A stretch of 64,000 bases of DNA from CAZUMH01 sp964621645. GTDB lineage: Bacteria; Zhuqueibacterota; QNDG01; JAGLOF01. Below, in pieces: positions 16,164 through 25,463 of this stretch. Within the stretch, counting starts at the first letter, position 1; every line of letters starts with the position of its first letter. The translations under genes and the position numbers were made by a program. The notes beneath the pieces are model-generated. The model saw only the letters and a list, made by a program, of their open reading frames with translations, had not been told where the DNA came from and searched no databases. The stretch covers positions 3,326-67,325 of the forward strand of contig CAZUMH010000007.1 of the NCBI GenBank assembly GCA_964621645.1, read 5' to 3'.

Positions 16164-17828
16164 ATGGAGCTTGAATGGAATCTTCTCTGCCTTGACGATA
16201 CTGCCGATCTTTTCGACTCGCTGCGGAAGTTACGTCCGGACCGCTGTCATCTTTTCCAGGCCGCCTCCCTGAGCAGCGGACGCCGGCTTCTAAAAGAACA
16301 AGACATCCATCTGGTCTTGGTAAATGCCAGTATCATGCAAAAGAACGACCCAAAAGGATTAGAGAAGCTGCGCGGCGACTTTCCCCCGGCCCGGTTTTTT
16401 TACTGCAGCCGTTTGGAGGATATTTCCCCCTTCTCTGATTTCTTTAACAGCGGTCTCTTTGACGGGCATCTGCCCCTGCCCCTGGATCCGGGGAACACCT
16501 GTACTATAATAGACCAGGCCCTCTCCCGCTATGTTGAGACAGCAGCCCAGTCTTTATTAATAGAGGAGCTGACCTCTCTCATCGATGAGATGAAATTTCT
16601 TCATGAAATTTCTCAGAAAATTTCAGAGAAGAAACCGCTGTCCCGTCTGTTGCGGGATATCATGGAAAGCAGCAAACTTCTCATGAAAGCCGAAGCCAGT
16701 TCTCTTTTACTCTATGACAGCGATGATGACCGGCTCCATTTTTACGTGGCCACCGGTGAGAAAGGAAGAATTCTGAAAAAGTTCAGCGTTGACATTGGAG
16801 AAGGCATCGCCGGCTGGGTGGCCCAGCATAAAGAATCACTGCTGGTGCAGGATTGTTACAGCGATTCCCGTTTCAATCCCGATTATGACCGTAAATCTAA
16901 ATTTATTACCCGTTCCATGATCGCCGTCCCCATGGTCCGAAAGAAACGGCTTCTTGGCGTCATCGAAGTAATCAACAAGAAGGGGAACGGGACCTTCACG
17001 GAAAACGACCTAAAACTGTTTGAAACGCTGGCATCCCACTGTGCCATCGCTATCGAGAACCATCAGTTAACCTTGAAGCAGATCGAAACCGAAGCGCTGG
17101 AGAGAGAGCTGGACCGGGCTCGGGAGATACAGGAGAAACTGCTTCCTGCCTCATTACCTGAATACCGGGATATCGAAGTAGCCGCCACGCTCATCCCGGC
17201 GAAGACTGTTGGGGGGGATTATTACAATATTATTCGAATCGATGAGACCAGAAGCCTTTTCTTCGTGGCGGATGTCACCGGCAAAGGAATCCCCGCCGCC
17301 CTCATCGTGTCAACCATCTACTCCTGTATCGGCAGTTATCTGAAACTCAGCAGTGTCGAGTTCGATCTGATGACATTGGTAACAGCCATGAACCGGCTGC
17401 TGATTGATTCCACAACGGAAACCCGTTTCGCCTCAGCCTGGTTCGGCCTGCTCCACCACGATACCCTGCGCCTTCTCAGCGTTAATGCCGGACATAATCC
17501 ACCTATGCTTTTCCGGCAGAGGCAGGGAAAGCCCATGGTTCTTGATAAAGGAGGCCTCTTTTTAGGAGGCATGGACGTCGGATATGAAAGTGAAGAGATA
17601 AGCATGAGAAAAAATGATGTACTTGTCTTCTTCACCGACGGAGTAACTGAAGCCTGGAACACCCGTGAGGATGAATACGGGGAAGAACGTCTCATCTCTG
17701 TCGTACAGAGCAACCTCTCGGCCTCATCGGGAGAAATTCTCGTTTCTATTGAGGAAGATGTCCGTTGCCACGTAGGCAAGGCCCAACAAAGCGACGACTT
17801 CACATGTGCTGTGCTGAAAATACTTTGA
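16164..17828 (+). CDS. PP2C (SpoIIE-type) phosphatase with pseudo-receiver and GAF domains
   Basis: A 554-residue cytoplasmic protein starting at the ATG at 16164 behind AGAGGA; the upstream in-frame ATG has no ribosome site. Residues 1-130 look like a response-regulator receiver with the acidic pair Asp11-Asp12 but Asn54 in place of the phosphoacceptor Asp and no Lys-Pro, so a degenerate receiver. About 145-300 is a GAF sensor domain. A short coiled linker (310-330) leads to a PP2C/SpoIIE phosphatase (335-554) with metal-binding aspartates in FVADVTGKG, FFTDGVTEA and the terminal SDDFTC. Such RsbU-like proteins dephosphorylate anti-sigma antagonists. It is the first gene of a run to 26912; the next gene starts 27 bases later. 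Confidence 0.9.
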   Translation: MELEWNLLCLDDTADLFDSLRKLRPDRCHLFQAASLSSGRRLLKEQDIHLVLVNASIMQKNDPKGLEKLRGDFPPARFFYCSRLEDISPFSDFFNSGLFDGHLPLPLDPGNTCTIIDQALSRYVETAAQSLLIEELTSLIDEMKFLHEISQKISEKKPLSRLLRDIMESSKLLMKAEASSLLLYDSDDDRLHFYVATGEKGRILKKFSVDIGEGIAGWVAQHKESLLVQDCYSDSRFNPDYDRKSKFITRSMIAVPMVRKKRLLGVIEVINKKGNGTFTENDLKLFETLASHCAIAIENHQLTLKQIETEALERELDRAREIQEKLLPASLPEYRDIEVAATLIPAKTVGGDYYNIIRIDETRSLFFVADVTGKGIPAALIVSTIYSCIGSYLKLSSVEFDLMTLVTAMNRLLIDSTTETRFASAWFGLLHHDTLRLLSVNAGHNPPMLFRQRQGKPMVLDKGGLFLGGMDVGYESEEISMRKNDVLVFFTDGVTEAWNTREDEYGEERLISVVQSNLSASSGEILVSIEEDVRCHVGKAQQSDDFTCAVLKIL

Positions 17829-17855
17829 TAATAACACTGGAAGCTGGAGGATTTC

Positions 17856-18191
17856 ATGTTCATCCTGGCGTTTAAGTTGATCATCGGTCACGCGATTGCT
17901 GACTTTGTTTTTCAACCCCTCCCCATGGCCCTGGGAAAATGCCGCACCAGAAAGCCCAGGAATGAGGAGGAAGCAACCTATCCATCCTGGCCCTACTGGC
18001 TCACATCCCATGCCCTGGTCCATGGTGGAATAGTCTGGCTCATTACCGGAAATGTATACCTGGGTCTCCTGGAAACGGTTCTGCACTGGTTCATTGATTT
18101 GGCCAAATGTGAGAAACGGATCGGGATGCACCAGGATCAGTTCGCCCACCTTTTCACTAAACTGCTCTATATTTTTCTGCTATACATTTAA
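17856..18191 (+). CDS. DUF3307 membrane protein
   Basis: A 111-residue integral membrane protein of the DUF3307 family. The characteristic elements are GHAIADFVFQ at the start, a central SHALVHGG, then HWFIDLAKCEKRIGMHQDQ and a final hydrophobic segment. Conserved His and Asp residues lie within or beside three to four membrane helices. Function is unknown for the family. Spacing of 27 bases before and 13 bases after places it within the signalling operon. Confidence 0.8.
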   Translation: MFILAFKLIIGHAIADFVFQPLPMALGKCRTRKPRNEEEATYPSWPYWLTSHALVHGGIVWLITGNVYLGLLETVLHWFIDLAKCEKRIGMHQDQFAHLFTKLLYIFLLYI

Positions 18192-18204
18192 CGGGAGATT
18201 CGGC

Positions 18205-19311
18205 ATGAAAATATCGATACGCCGCTGTCTGGCGCCTATTGTTCTGTTAGGCCTTTTTACTCTGCAGGAAACGATTTCAGCCCAGAGTCTGCCCCGACTG
18301 CGGCTCCGTCTCAGTCCCCGTCTGCAGCAGGGGCTGGAAGCTGTCTATCTGGCTGATCTTGACATACCTAATAAAGGAACGGCAGAATATCTCTTCGATC
18401 TTGATATTTACGACGTGATCACCGACTGGGACAGGACAACGCTGATCATACGTCTGCTCTATCAGGATGTCCCTCTGGTAACGCTTCGATCCGACCCATT
18501 CTACCTCTATGCCCCGGATCCGCCCCCACCTGCGGGAATGCCTTGCTTCTCAGCCACTAATGTTGATCTCATCACCCTGGAGACTTTTCCGGGTTCCGGT
18601 CTGGAAATTATCTTCAACACGAAAGATGTTAACCTGCCTGACCCTGATTACGAACACTATGTCAGCGGTTCAGGAAAGCTTAAACGAGGTTCATATTACC
18701 TGCAGGCCACGCTGCAAAATCCCGCCTGGAATCATGAAATAAGCGCGGGGCTGGAGATAAAAGTAACCAATCCATCTTTGATTCGTCTGGTGACACCGGC
18801 TGATTTCAGCATTCTCAGGACAGAATTTCCTCTTTTCCAGTTCGACTCAGACGGCACCGAATTTACCGTTTACATATACAAGCGTCTCTCAGAGACAGAC
18901 GACATAGAAACCGTGTTGAGCGGCCACCCCACCCTGGAATACTTCACTGATGAAACCCGTTTTAACTATCAGTCAACCGGAGGTGATCCGCTGGAAAACG
19001 GCTCTACTTATTACTGGTTTGTGGAAGCACTGATTCGCACCAGCGGCGGACTTGAAAAGGCCCGGTCCCCGGTTTGGCGTTTCACGCTGGATACTGAAGG
19101 GACGAGTCGGCCGCAGGAAAACGAACAAATCCGTTCCCTGCTCATTGCTCTTCTGGGGCAGCTGGGAGAGAAAATTTTCACCCAACTGATCGGCTATGAA
19201 GTGGCATCGGTACGAGTCAATGGGGAGACGATCTCTCTCGCGGAGCTGCAGCGAATCCTGGAGGATTACCTTTCCCGCGGTTTCGAAATTGGTGATGTTA
19301 CTATCCAGTAA
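18205..19311 (+). CDS. Secreted beta-rich protein of the FecR/cyclase operon, unknown function
   Basis: A 368-residue exported protein; ATG at 18205 follows GGGAG, and the signal peptide is cleaved near Ile-Ser-Ala-Gln. It is predicted to be almost all beta: an N-terminal domain (about 28-200) and a fibronectin-III-like domain (about 205-310) containing LVTPADFSIL and YYWFVEA strands. A C-terminal helical segment (about 320-368) carries a VNGETISLAELQ motif. I do not recognise a family. Its place directly before the FecR gene suggests an extracytoplasmic partner in envelope sensing or assembly. Confidence 0.6.
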   Translation: MKISIRRCLAPIVLLGLFTLQETISAQSLPRLRLRLSPRLQQGLEAVYLADLDIPNKGTAEYLFDLDIYDVITDWDRTTLIIRLLYQDVPLVTLRSDPFYLYAPDPPPPAGMPCFSATNVDLITLETFPGSGLEIIFNTKDVNLPDPDYEHYVSGSGKLKRGSYYLQATLQNPAWNHEISAGLEIKVTNPSLIRLVTPADFSILRTEFPLFQFDSDGTEFTVYIYKRLSETDDIETVLSGHPTLEYFTDETRFNYQSTGGDPLENGSTYYWFVEALIRTSGGLEKARSPVWRFTLDTEGTSRPQENEQIRSLLIALLGQLGEKIFTQLIGYEVASVRVNGETISLAELQRILEDYLSRGFEIGDVTIQ

Positions 19312-19330
19312 TCATAAGACAGGAATAATC

Positions 19331-19999
19331 ATGAAAAAATGGATCTGTTTTATACTTCTGATGTCTCTTGGGGCTCTGTCCCGGGCCGAGACCATCGCGG
19401 TCATTCTAAAATCGGAAGGGCAGGTGCAGATTTCCAGAAACAATAAATCTGTCGCCTCGGAAATAAAACGCGGTTTCAGACTTGAAGACGGTGACCGCAT
19501 CGAAACGAAAGAGGACGGGCAACTTGCGCTTCGTTTTCTGGATGATGCCAGCCTGGTGCGGGTTCGACCGAACTCAATCTGCATTATCCACGGCAGTCTG
19601 GAGAAAAACCGTATAATAAAAAATATTTACGTCGAGACCGGGGCCATCCTCTCCAGCATCACGCAGCAAAAAGGGCAGTTTCGGGTCTCAACTCCTACGT
19701 CTGTTGCCAGTGTCAAAGGCACTCGCTTCATTACGGACCACAGGCAAACTGAGGGAACGTACTACTTCGGTGAAGATGGATTCGTTCTTATCAATAACGA
19801 GGCGGACAGCACCTCTCTGGGGCCGGGTGAAACGGTCCTGGTAAGGTCCCGAACCAGCGGCATCGAAAAATGGAAGACCAGGAAGGATGAGAAACCATCC
19901 TTCGACCAAAAGCCTCTGGAAGAAATATTCGAAATAGATTTCAAAAACGACAAAGGCGAACAAAAGACCCTGCGGTTTACTATACGGAAAAAGGACTAA
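19331..19999 (+). CDS. FecR-domain periplasmic protein
   Basis: A 222-residue exported protein; ATG at 19331 follows AGGA. Signal peptide residues 1-19. Residues about 20-150 form a FecR-type beta domain: a VILKSEGQVQISR strand, GFRLEDGDRIET, then VRPNSICII, and a VSTPTSVASVKGTRF block typical of FecR proteins. Unlike iron-signalling FecR there is no N-terminal anti-sigma domain and no adjacent sigma factor. FecR-only proteins next to CHASE2 cyclases are a recurrent gene arrangement. An envelope or peptidoglycan-associated sensing role is inferred. Gaps of 19 and 15 bases link it to its neighbours. Confidence 0.85.
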   Translation: MKKWICFILLMSLGALSRAETIAVILKSEGQVQISRNNKSVASEIKRGFRLEDGDRIETKEDGQLALRFLDDASLVRVRPNSICIIHGSLEKNRIIKNIYVETGAILSSITQQKGQFRVSTPTSVASVKGTRFITDHRQTEGTYYFGEDGFVLINNEADSTSLGPGETVLVRSRTSGIEKWKTRKDEKPSFDQKPLEEIFEIDFKNDKGEQKTLRFTIRKKD

Positions 20000-20014
20000 G
20001 CAAAGGAAACAACA

Positions 20015-22375
20015 ATGAAACCGGTTTACCTTCTTTTCCTGCTGGGCTGCGCCTCTCTGCTCCCGGCCCGTCCTAATCTGGATTTTGAACATGACCCGCC
20101 CACCCCGGTAAAACAGGGTGAAGCGGCTCTTATCGAAGTCTCCTGCTTCAGCACTGCCGGCCGCGCCTATACCACATGGGTCTTTTTCCGTCAGCCAGGT
20201 GAAGCACGGTACACTTCCCGCTTGATGGAGTACGACGGCACCGTCTTTAAAGCCAGTATTCCTACCACGGACGTTAACGCCACCCGGATAGAATACTACA
20301 TCGCCATCCGTGACACCAGGGGGCAGCTTTCAACCCTTCCGGAAGAAAATCCCGGAGGGAATCCCTACACCCTGCGCATCCTTCCCCGCAAATCGCAGGA
20401 AACACAGCAGCGATTCGAGATGACCATCATCAGTCCCCAGCCAGAGGAAGCCGTCTTCAACGATGAAGTGCTTATTGCCGTCTCAATTCTGGGAGGAGAA
20501 GCCGAAATCGATCCGGACCGGTCGGCCCTTATTCTGGACGGTATGGACGTGAGTGCCGAGGCCGATATCAGTGAAAATCTGATCACCTACTCTCCCGCGG
20601 TTCTGCCTGTGGGGCACCACCGGATTCAGATGCGGCTGGTAGGACATGACGGGGAGTTACTGCGCACCGAGGAGTGGGGCTTTCGTACCATTCAGGGTGA
20701 ACGAAGATACCGCAGACTGACATACAGCGGAGGCCTCTCTCTGGATCTGCGCTCCCAGAATCTCGATTCGGAAAAAGAGCAATATACCCGCGGCGGTGCG
20801 TACACTCAGGGCAGTTACGGTGAATTCGATTTCTTCGCCAGATTACTATTATCTTCAGAAGAATCGAGTGCTTCCCAGCCGGTGAACCGCTACTCAGCCG
20901 GGATCACCTACCGTCCCGGAGAAAACAGCAGCATCTCTCTGCAGGGCGGGGATTTGATTCCTTTCTTCAACCCTCTGGTTCTGCAGGATAAACGCGTACG
21001 CGGTTTCGAGGCCGATCTTGCGTTCGGTTTCTTTTCACTGGATTTTATCAGGGGAGAGTTACACCGGGCTGTTGAGGGCAGCCCGGCCTCGGAAGAGAAC
21101 GACAATCAATGGCAGACAGAAGGTACTTACGCCGAAAGGTTCGTGGCTCTGAGACCCGGTTTTCATTTCAGTAGGAACACGGCACTGAAACTGAACTTTG
21201 TAAACGCCAAAGAGGACGCATCGTCCATACAATACGGCGGCAACGTCAAGGAGTCCCTCATAGTGGGAGGCGACCTTTCGGCGGATTTCGACAACAGGAG
21301 AATCCAATTCACCGGAAGCCTGCAGGCCAGCATCAAAAACAATGATGCCTCCGGTCCGGAGTTGGAATACAGTGAGCTGGTTGCGCTCGACAGTTCCTTC
21401 GCCAACCGGCCCGAAATTGAAAGAGCCTATGATTTCCTGGAAAAAACTCATGTTCTTTCCATTACCTCCGGCCTCTCTCCCTATCCCAGCCTCGCGGCCC
21501 AAGCCGATCTGCGGCTGAGCTATCTGCACAATAATCTTACGGTCACCTATTTGAATATTAACAACGAATTCGCGACTCCCGGAGCCCCCTTTCTGCTCAA
21601 AGATATCGCCGGCGTATATCTGCTGGATCATGTACGGCTGTTCCGCAACAGCGTTCTTGTAAATATTTTCTTTAAAAACTATCATAACAACCTGAGCGGC
21701 GAAGCGGATGAGACCCGTAACACTGAAGTGGGAAGCACCGTTTCCTGGTATCCATACCGCGATCTGCCCTCGTTCACCATCGGATATGAATATTACCGCA
21801 GACAGAACGATGTCTCTCGGCAGGATGCGGAGACACTCATGCTATTCCCGGTCAACAACAAGACCGGACGTCTCTCTTTGGCCAGCAGCTATGACCTGAA
21901 TTTCAAGGGCAGCCGCAACACTTTTTCGGTTAACTACTCCCTCTACAACCGGGAAGATATAGCCGTTCCCGAGGCAGCCAGTTCATTCTACTCCCTCGCT
22001 GCGGGAGTGCGCAGCCGCCTCCCCTTTCCCCTTACCTGGCGCCTGGGATATTCCGTATCCCGCAGTGAATACGGCGACCTTACCCCCAATATCTCCTCTA
22101 TCCAGCATCTGAATCTGCGTCTGGATTACCGCCTGGACCGGATAAAAAATGGCGGACTCTTGCGACCCTTTGTTAACCTTTCGCTGCAGAACATCGACAA
22201 TGAAGGCACAACTCTGGAATCAGGTTCACTGAAACGGATCTACGTTTCGGCTGGAACCAGCTATCTCACCACCATTGGACGTTTTATTTTACGATACGAT
22301 ATTGTCAGATACAGGGGAGGCGAGGACGATCGCAGCGACAGCGTACTGAACGCTCGTTACGAGTTGAGATTCTAG
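20015..22375 (+). CDS. Large outer-membrane beta-barrel protein with N-terminal Ig-like domains
   Basis: A 786-residue exported protein, with a signal peptide ending near Leu-Pro-Ala-Arg. Residues about 25-125 and 130-225 look like two Ig/bacterial surface-type beta-sandwiches (for example VFFRQPGEARYT and a YYIAIRD strand). From about 235 to the end, alternating amphipathic strands with aromatic girdle residues and a final ARYELRF strand indicate a large outer-membrane barrel. No plug domain or TonB box is seen. It sits 37 bases upstream of the CHASE2 cyclase gene. Sensing, secretion or anchoring of the FecR protein is possible; none is shown. Confidence 0.65.
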   Translation: MKPVYLLFLLGCASLLPARPNLDFEHDPPTPVKQGEAALIEVSCFSTAGRAYTTWVFFRQPGEARYTSRLMEYDGTVFKASIPTTDVNATRIEYYIAIRDTRGQLSTLPEENPGGNPYTLRILPRKSQETQQRFEMTIISPQPEEAVFNDEVLIAVSILGGEAEIDPDRSALILDGMDVSAEADISENLITYSPAVLPVGHHRIQMRLVGHDGELLRTEEWGFRTIQGERRYRRLTYSGGLSLDLRSQNLDSEKEQYTRGGAYTQGSYGEFDFFARLLLSSEESSASQPVNRYSAGITYRPGENSSISLQGGDLIPFFNPLVLQDKRVRGFEADLAFGFFSLDFIRGELHRAVEGSPASEENDNQWQTEGTYAERFVALRPGFHFSRNTALKLNFVNAKEDASSIQYGGNVKESLIVGGDLSADFDNRRIQFTGSLQASIKNNDASGPELEYSELVALDSSFANRPEIERAYDFLEKTHVLSITSGLSPYPSLAAQADLRLSYLHNNLTVTYLNINNEFATPGAPFLLKDIAGVYLLDHVRLFRNSVLVNIFFKNYHNNLSGEADETRNTEVGSTVSWYPYRDLPSFTIGYEYYRRQNDVSRQDAETLMLFPVNNKTGRLSLASSYDLNFKGSRNTFSVNYSLYNREDIAVPEAASSFYSLAAGVRSRLPFPLTWRLGYSVSRSEYGDLTPNISSIQHLNLRLDYRLDRIKNGGLLRPFVNLSLQNIDNEGTTLESGSLKRIYVSAGTSYLTTIGRFILRYDIVRYRGGEDDRSDSVLNARYELRF

Positions 22376-22412
22376 ATAAGTCGCTGACAAACAACTCTTT
22401 CTTCCGTTACAG

Positions 22413-24560
22413 ATGAAAAGTAAAAGATCCCGAAATATTCATCTCATCCTGGTATTGGGCGGCGCTCTGCTGACGGCGCTTTTTATCTCACGCCTGCCCG
22501 CCTCGCGGCGTCTTGAACTGAGCCTGCTGGACTATCGCTTCCGCGTTCGCGGACCCCGTGACATTCATGCCTCTCCCCTGGTGATCCTGGCCATTGACGA
22601 TCAGTCCGACGCTTCCACACCCAGACGCTGGCCCTGGCCGCGGGACTATTTCGCCCATGTCATCCGGAACCTGGAGCAGGCCGGAGCCGCCGCGATTGGC
22701 ATCGACGTTATCTTCGATCAACCGCAGGATGAGAATCTCCGGGCCGATACAATACTTGCCCGAGTTCTTGAAACAAACCGCACAGTAGTTTTAGCCGGGA
22801 AACTGCAGCGGGATTCAGAACACGGACTCTCCACCCTCGTCCCGCCCTGGCCGTTTTTTACACGCGGTGGAACTCCCTGGGGACTGGTCTCCAGCGAATT
22901 GGATGATGACGGTTTTTTTCGCCGCTATCATCCCTTACAAGTTCACGCAGACTCGGTGTGCAGCTCTTTCGCACTTCAGCTGCTGCGTCTTTACATGGGC
23001 CTGCCGGACACGCTGTCTCCGCGACTGGACAGGGGGACCCTGACTCTCGGGCAGATATCAATTCCATTAAACCGGGATGGCGCCTTTCTTATCAACTTTG
23101 CCGGGCCGGCCTACAGCTTTCCTGTCTATTCCTTTGAAACAGTGCTGGATGACAAGAATTTCGACCTGAGGTCCGAATTCGATCTTGACAGTTTCGATGA
23201 TCCGGGAGATTCCACCCTGGGCATTCCACCAGGCATTCTGCATGCCGGAGTTCTTAAGAACAAAATCGTGCTCATCGGCTCCACCATGCTGGAGCTGCAT
23301 GATGACTTTCCGACTCCTTTTCTCAGCGCGCTGGATGATGAGGGGATATCCCGCAAGGCGCTCATGCCCGGCGTCGAGGTGCACGCCAATGCCATCCAGA
23401 CAATTCTTGATAAAGCCTGGCTCCACGATCTTGCCTTGCTTCCAACTATTTTGATTGTCATCATCCTGCTGGCGCTGCTGCATCTTTCCAGCCTGCGCCT
23501 GCCGCTCCTTTTGAGTATAGCGGCACTGGCATCTCTGGTTCTCATATTTTCCCTGGGCTCACTATTCGTCTTCGTGCGGTTCGGTCTGATCGTGGAAATG
23601 GTCTTTCCCCTGGCATCCTTCTTACTCTTTTACACCGGAGAGACGGCCTACCTTTTCATGCGCACCCGGGAAGAGAAACGCCAGATCCGGGGAGCCTTCA
23701 GCCATTACGTCCCCGAAAAGGTGGTGCAAGAGATTCTTGCTCATCCGGAAAATCTTGCTTTGGGTGGAGAAGAAAGGGAGGTTTCGGTACTTTTTTCGGA
23801 CCTGGCCGACTTCACCTCTCTTTCCGAAAAAATCCCGCCGGCTGAACTGGTTCTCCTGCTCAATGACTATCTCAGTGAGATGTCGGAAATTATCCTCGAT
23901 CACGATGGGATTATCGATAAATATGAAGGAGATGCCATCATGGCCGAGTTCGGGGTGCCAATCCGGCTCCCTGACCATGCCGGCCACGCTTGCGCCGCGG
24001 CCATTAGGATGCAGCAGCGGCTCGCCTCTCTGCGGGTGGAGTGGACTGGTCTGGGCAGGCCGCAGCTGAGGGCCCGTATCGGCATCAATAGCGGCAGAGT
24101 TATCGCCGGCAATATGGGCTCACGGGATGTATTTGACTATACCGTCCTGGGAGATGCCGTTAATCTGGGATCCCGTCTGGAAGGGGCGAACAAATTCTAC
24201 GGCACCGAAATTATAATCAGCCAGGATACCTTGGATTTTACCGGAGACGAATTTCACACCAGAATGCTGGACAGGGTAAGGGTCAAGGGCAAACGGGAAG
24301 TCATTTCCATCCATGAGCTGATCGCTTTCCGGAATGAGGGGCTTCCTGCTCATCTGCTGGAATTGCTGCGGCTATTCCAGGAAGGGATGCTGCTTTATCA
24401 AAAACAGGATTGGACCGGTGCTGAGAAGATATTCAAACGCTGTCAGAAACTCAGGAAGGATGACGGCCCGGCACGGATCTACCTGGAACGCTGCAGAAGC
24501 TTTGCAATTGCTCCACCGCCTTCGGATTGGGACGGAGTTACGGAATTCCATACCAAATAA
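22413..24560 (+). CDS. CHASE2-domain transmembrane adenylate cyclase
   Basis: A 715-residue class III nucleotide cyclase. A membrane helix (about 10-27) precedes a periplasmic CHASE2 sensor domain (about 30-325), then three helices (about 335-410) and a cytoplasmic cyclase domain (about 445-640), followed by a TPR-like helical tail (about 655-700). Catalysis residues are present: metal-binding Asp463 (FSDLADF) and Asp507 (YEGDAIM), and transition-state Asn584 and Arg588. The base-selecting pair is Lys503 and Asp575, which predicts ATP rather than GTP as substrate. It should make cAMP in response to an envelope signal. It is followed 12 bases later by a hydrolase gene and then by a cNMP-binding enzyme. 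Confidence 0.93.
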   Translation: MKSKRSRNIHLILVLGGALLTALFISRLPASRRLELSLLDYRFRVRGPRDIHASPLVILAIDDQSDASTPRRWPWPRDYFAHVIRNLEQAGAAAIGIDVIFDQPQDENLRADTILARVLETNRTVVLAGKLQRDSEHGLSTLVPPWPFFTRGGTPWGLVSSELDDDGFFRRYHPLQVHADSVCSSFALQLLRLYMGLPDTLSPRLDRGTLTLGQISIPLNRDGAFLINFAGPAYSFPVYSFETVLDDKNFDLRSEFDLDSFDDPGDSTLGIPPGILHAGVLKNKIVLIGSTMLELHDDFPTPFLSALDDEGISRKALMPGVEVHANAIQTILDKAWLHDLALLPTILIVIILLALLHLSSLRLPLLLSIAALASLVLIFSLGSLFVFVRFGLIVEMVFPLASFLLFYTGETAYLFMRTREEKRQIRGAFSHYVPEKVVQEILAHPENLALGGEEREVSVLFSDLADFTSLSEKIPPAELVLLLNDYLSEMSEIILDHDGIIDKYEGDAIMAEFGVPIRLPDHAGHACAAAIRMQQRLASLRVEWTGLGRPQLRARIGINSGRVIAGNMGSRDVFDYTVLGDAVNLGSRLEGANKFYGTEIIISQDTLDFTGDEFHTRMLDRVRVKGKREVISIHELIAFRNEGLPAHLLELLRLFQEGMLLYQKQDWTGAEKIFKRCQKLRKDDGPARIYLERCRSFAIAPPPSDWDGVTEFHTK

Positions 24561-24572
24561 ACAGGTAAAATT

Positions 24573-25415
24573 ATGAAGATTCGTATCTGGGGTGCCCGGG
24601 GATCAATCCCGGTATCGGGGATGGAATTCCTGCGCTACGGTGGAGATACCACCTGCGTGGAGGTACGGGCGGCCTCCGGGGATATTATCATTATCGACGC
24701 CGGCAGCGGTATCAGGGCTCTGGGTAAAAAGTTGGTCGCTTCCGGGGCCGGAACAGTGAACGTACTCTTTACCCACTCTCACTGGGACCATATTATCGGT
24801 TTCCCCTTCTTCCGGCCCCTCTACCGTTCCGGCTTCCATATCGATATTTTCGGCTGCTCCTTCGTGCGAGAATCCCTGGAAGAGATTTTAAACGGAGCCA
24901 TGCGTCCGCCCCTCTTCCCTGTTCCCCTATCAGACAAAGCCGCCGATATCACCTTTCACACCGCCTGCTCCGCCTCTTTTTCTATTGGATCACTGCTCGT
25001 CACCCCGATCATCCTCAATCATCCCGGCCTGGGTCTGGGCTACCGTATCCAGGAAGATTCCCTCTCCTTCGTCTTTCTTACTGACAACGAACTGGGATTT
25101 CATCATCCCGGTTCCCCGGATCGAAAAGAGCTGATAGAAAAAGTAAAAGGAACGGACCTTTTAATTCATGATGCCGAGTATGACCTGAAGGAGTACCCGC
25201 ATCACAGAGGATGGGGGCATAGTACCTGGCAGGAAGCCCTGGAACTGGCTCTGACCGCCGGGGCGGGAGAGCTGCTTCTCTTCCACCATGATCCGGACCG
25301 GACTGACGCAATGATAGACAATATTATCTCGGAATGCCGGGAGAAGACAAAAGCTGCCGGCAAGGGATTGTCCTGCCTGGCCGCCGGTACAGGAATGGAG
25401 ATTTCCCTGGAATAA
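24573..25415 (+). CDS. Metallo-beta-lactamase-fold hydrolase (possible cyclic-nucleotide phosphodiesterase)
   Basis: A 280-residue cytoplasmic MBL-fold protein. It shows WGARGSIP near the N-terminus, the zinc motif THSHWDH (His68, His70, Asp72, His73), a later LNHPG histidine, and Asp in IHDAEYD. It resembles the PhnP/RNase Z side of the superfamily. Several members of that side hydrolyse phosphodiesters, including cyclic nucleotides. Lying between an adenylate cyclase and a cNMP-binding enzyme, it is a good candidate for degrading cAMP, but this is inferred from context only; no export signal is present. Confidence 0.8.
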   Translation: MKIRIWGARGSIPVSGMEFLRYGGDTTCVEVRAASGDIIIIDAGSGIRALGKKLVASGAGTVNVLFTHSHWDHIIGFPFFRPLYRSGFHIDIFGCSFVRESLEEILNGAMRPPLFPVPLSDKAADITFHTACSASFSIGSLLVTPIILNHPGLGLGYRIQEDSLSFVFLTDNELGFHHPGSPDRKELIEKVKGTDLLIHDAEYDLKEYPHHRGWGHSTWQEALELALTAGAGELLLFHHDPDRTDAMIDNIISECREKTKAAGKGLSCLAAGTGMEISLE

Positions 25416-25463
25416 AATACAGGTGTGAATTCATCAGGCTCCGGCCGAATCGCGGGAGGAACC

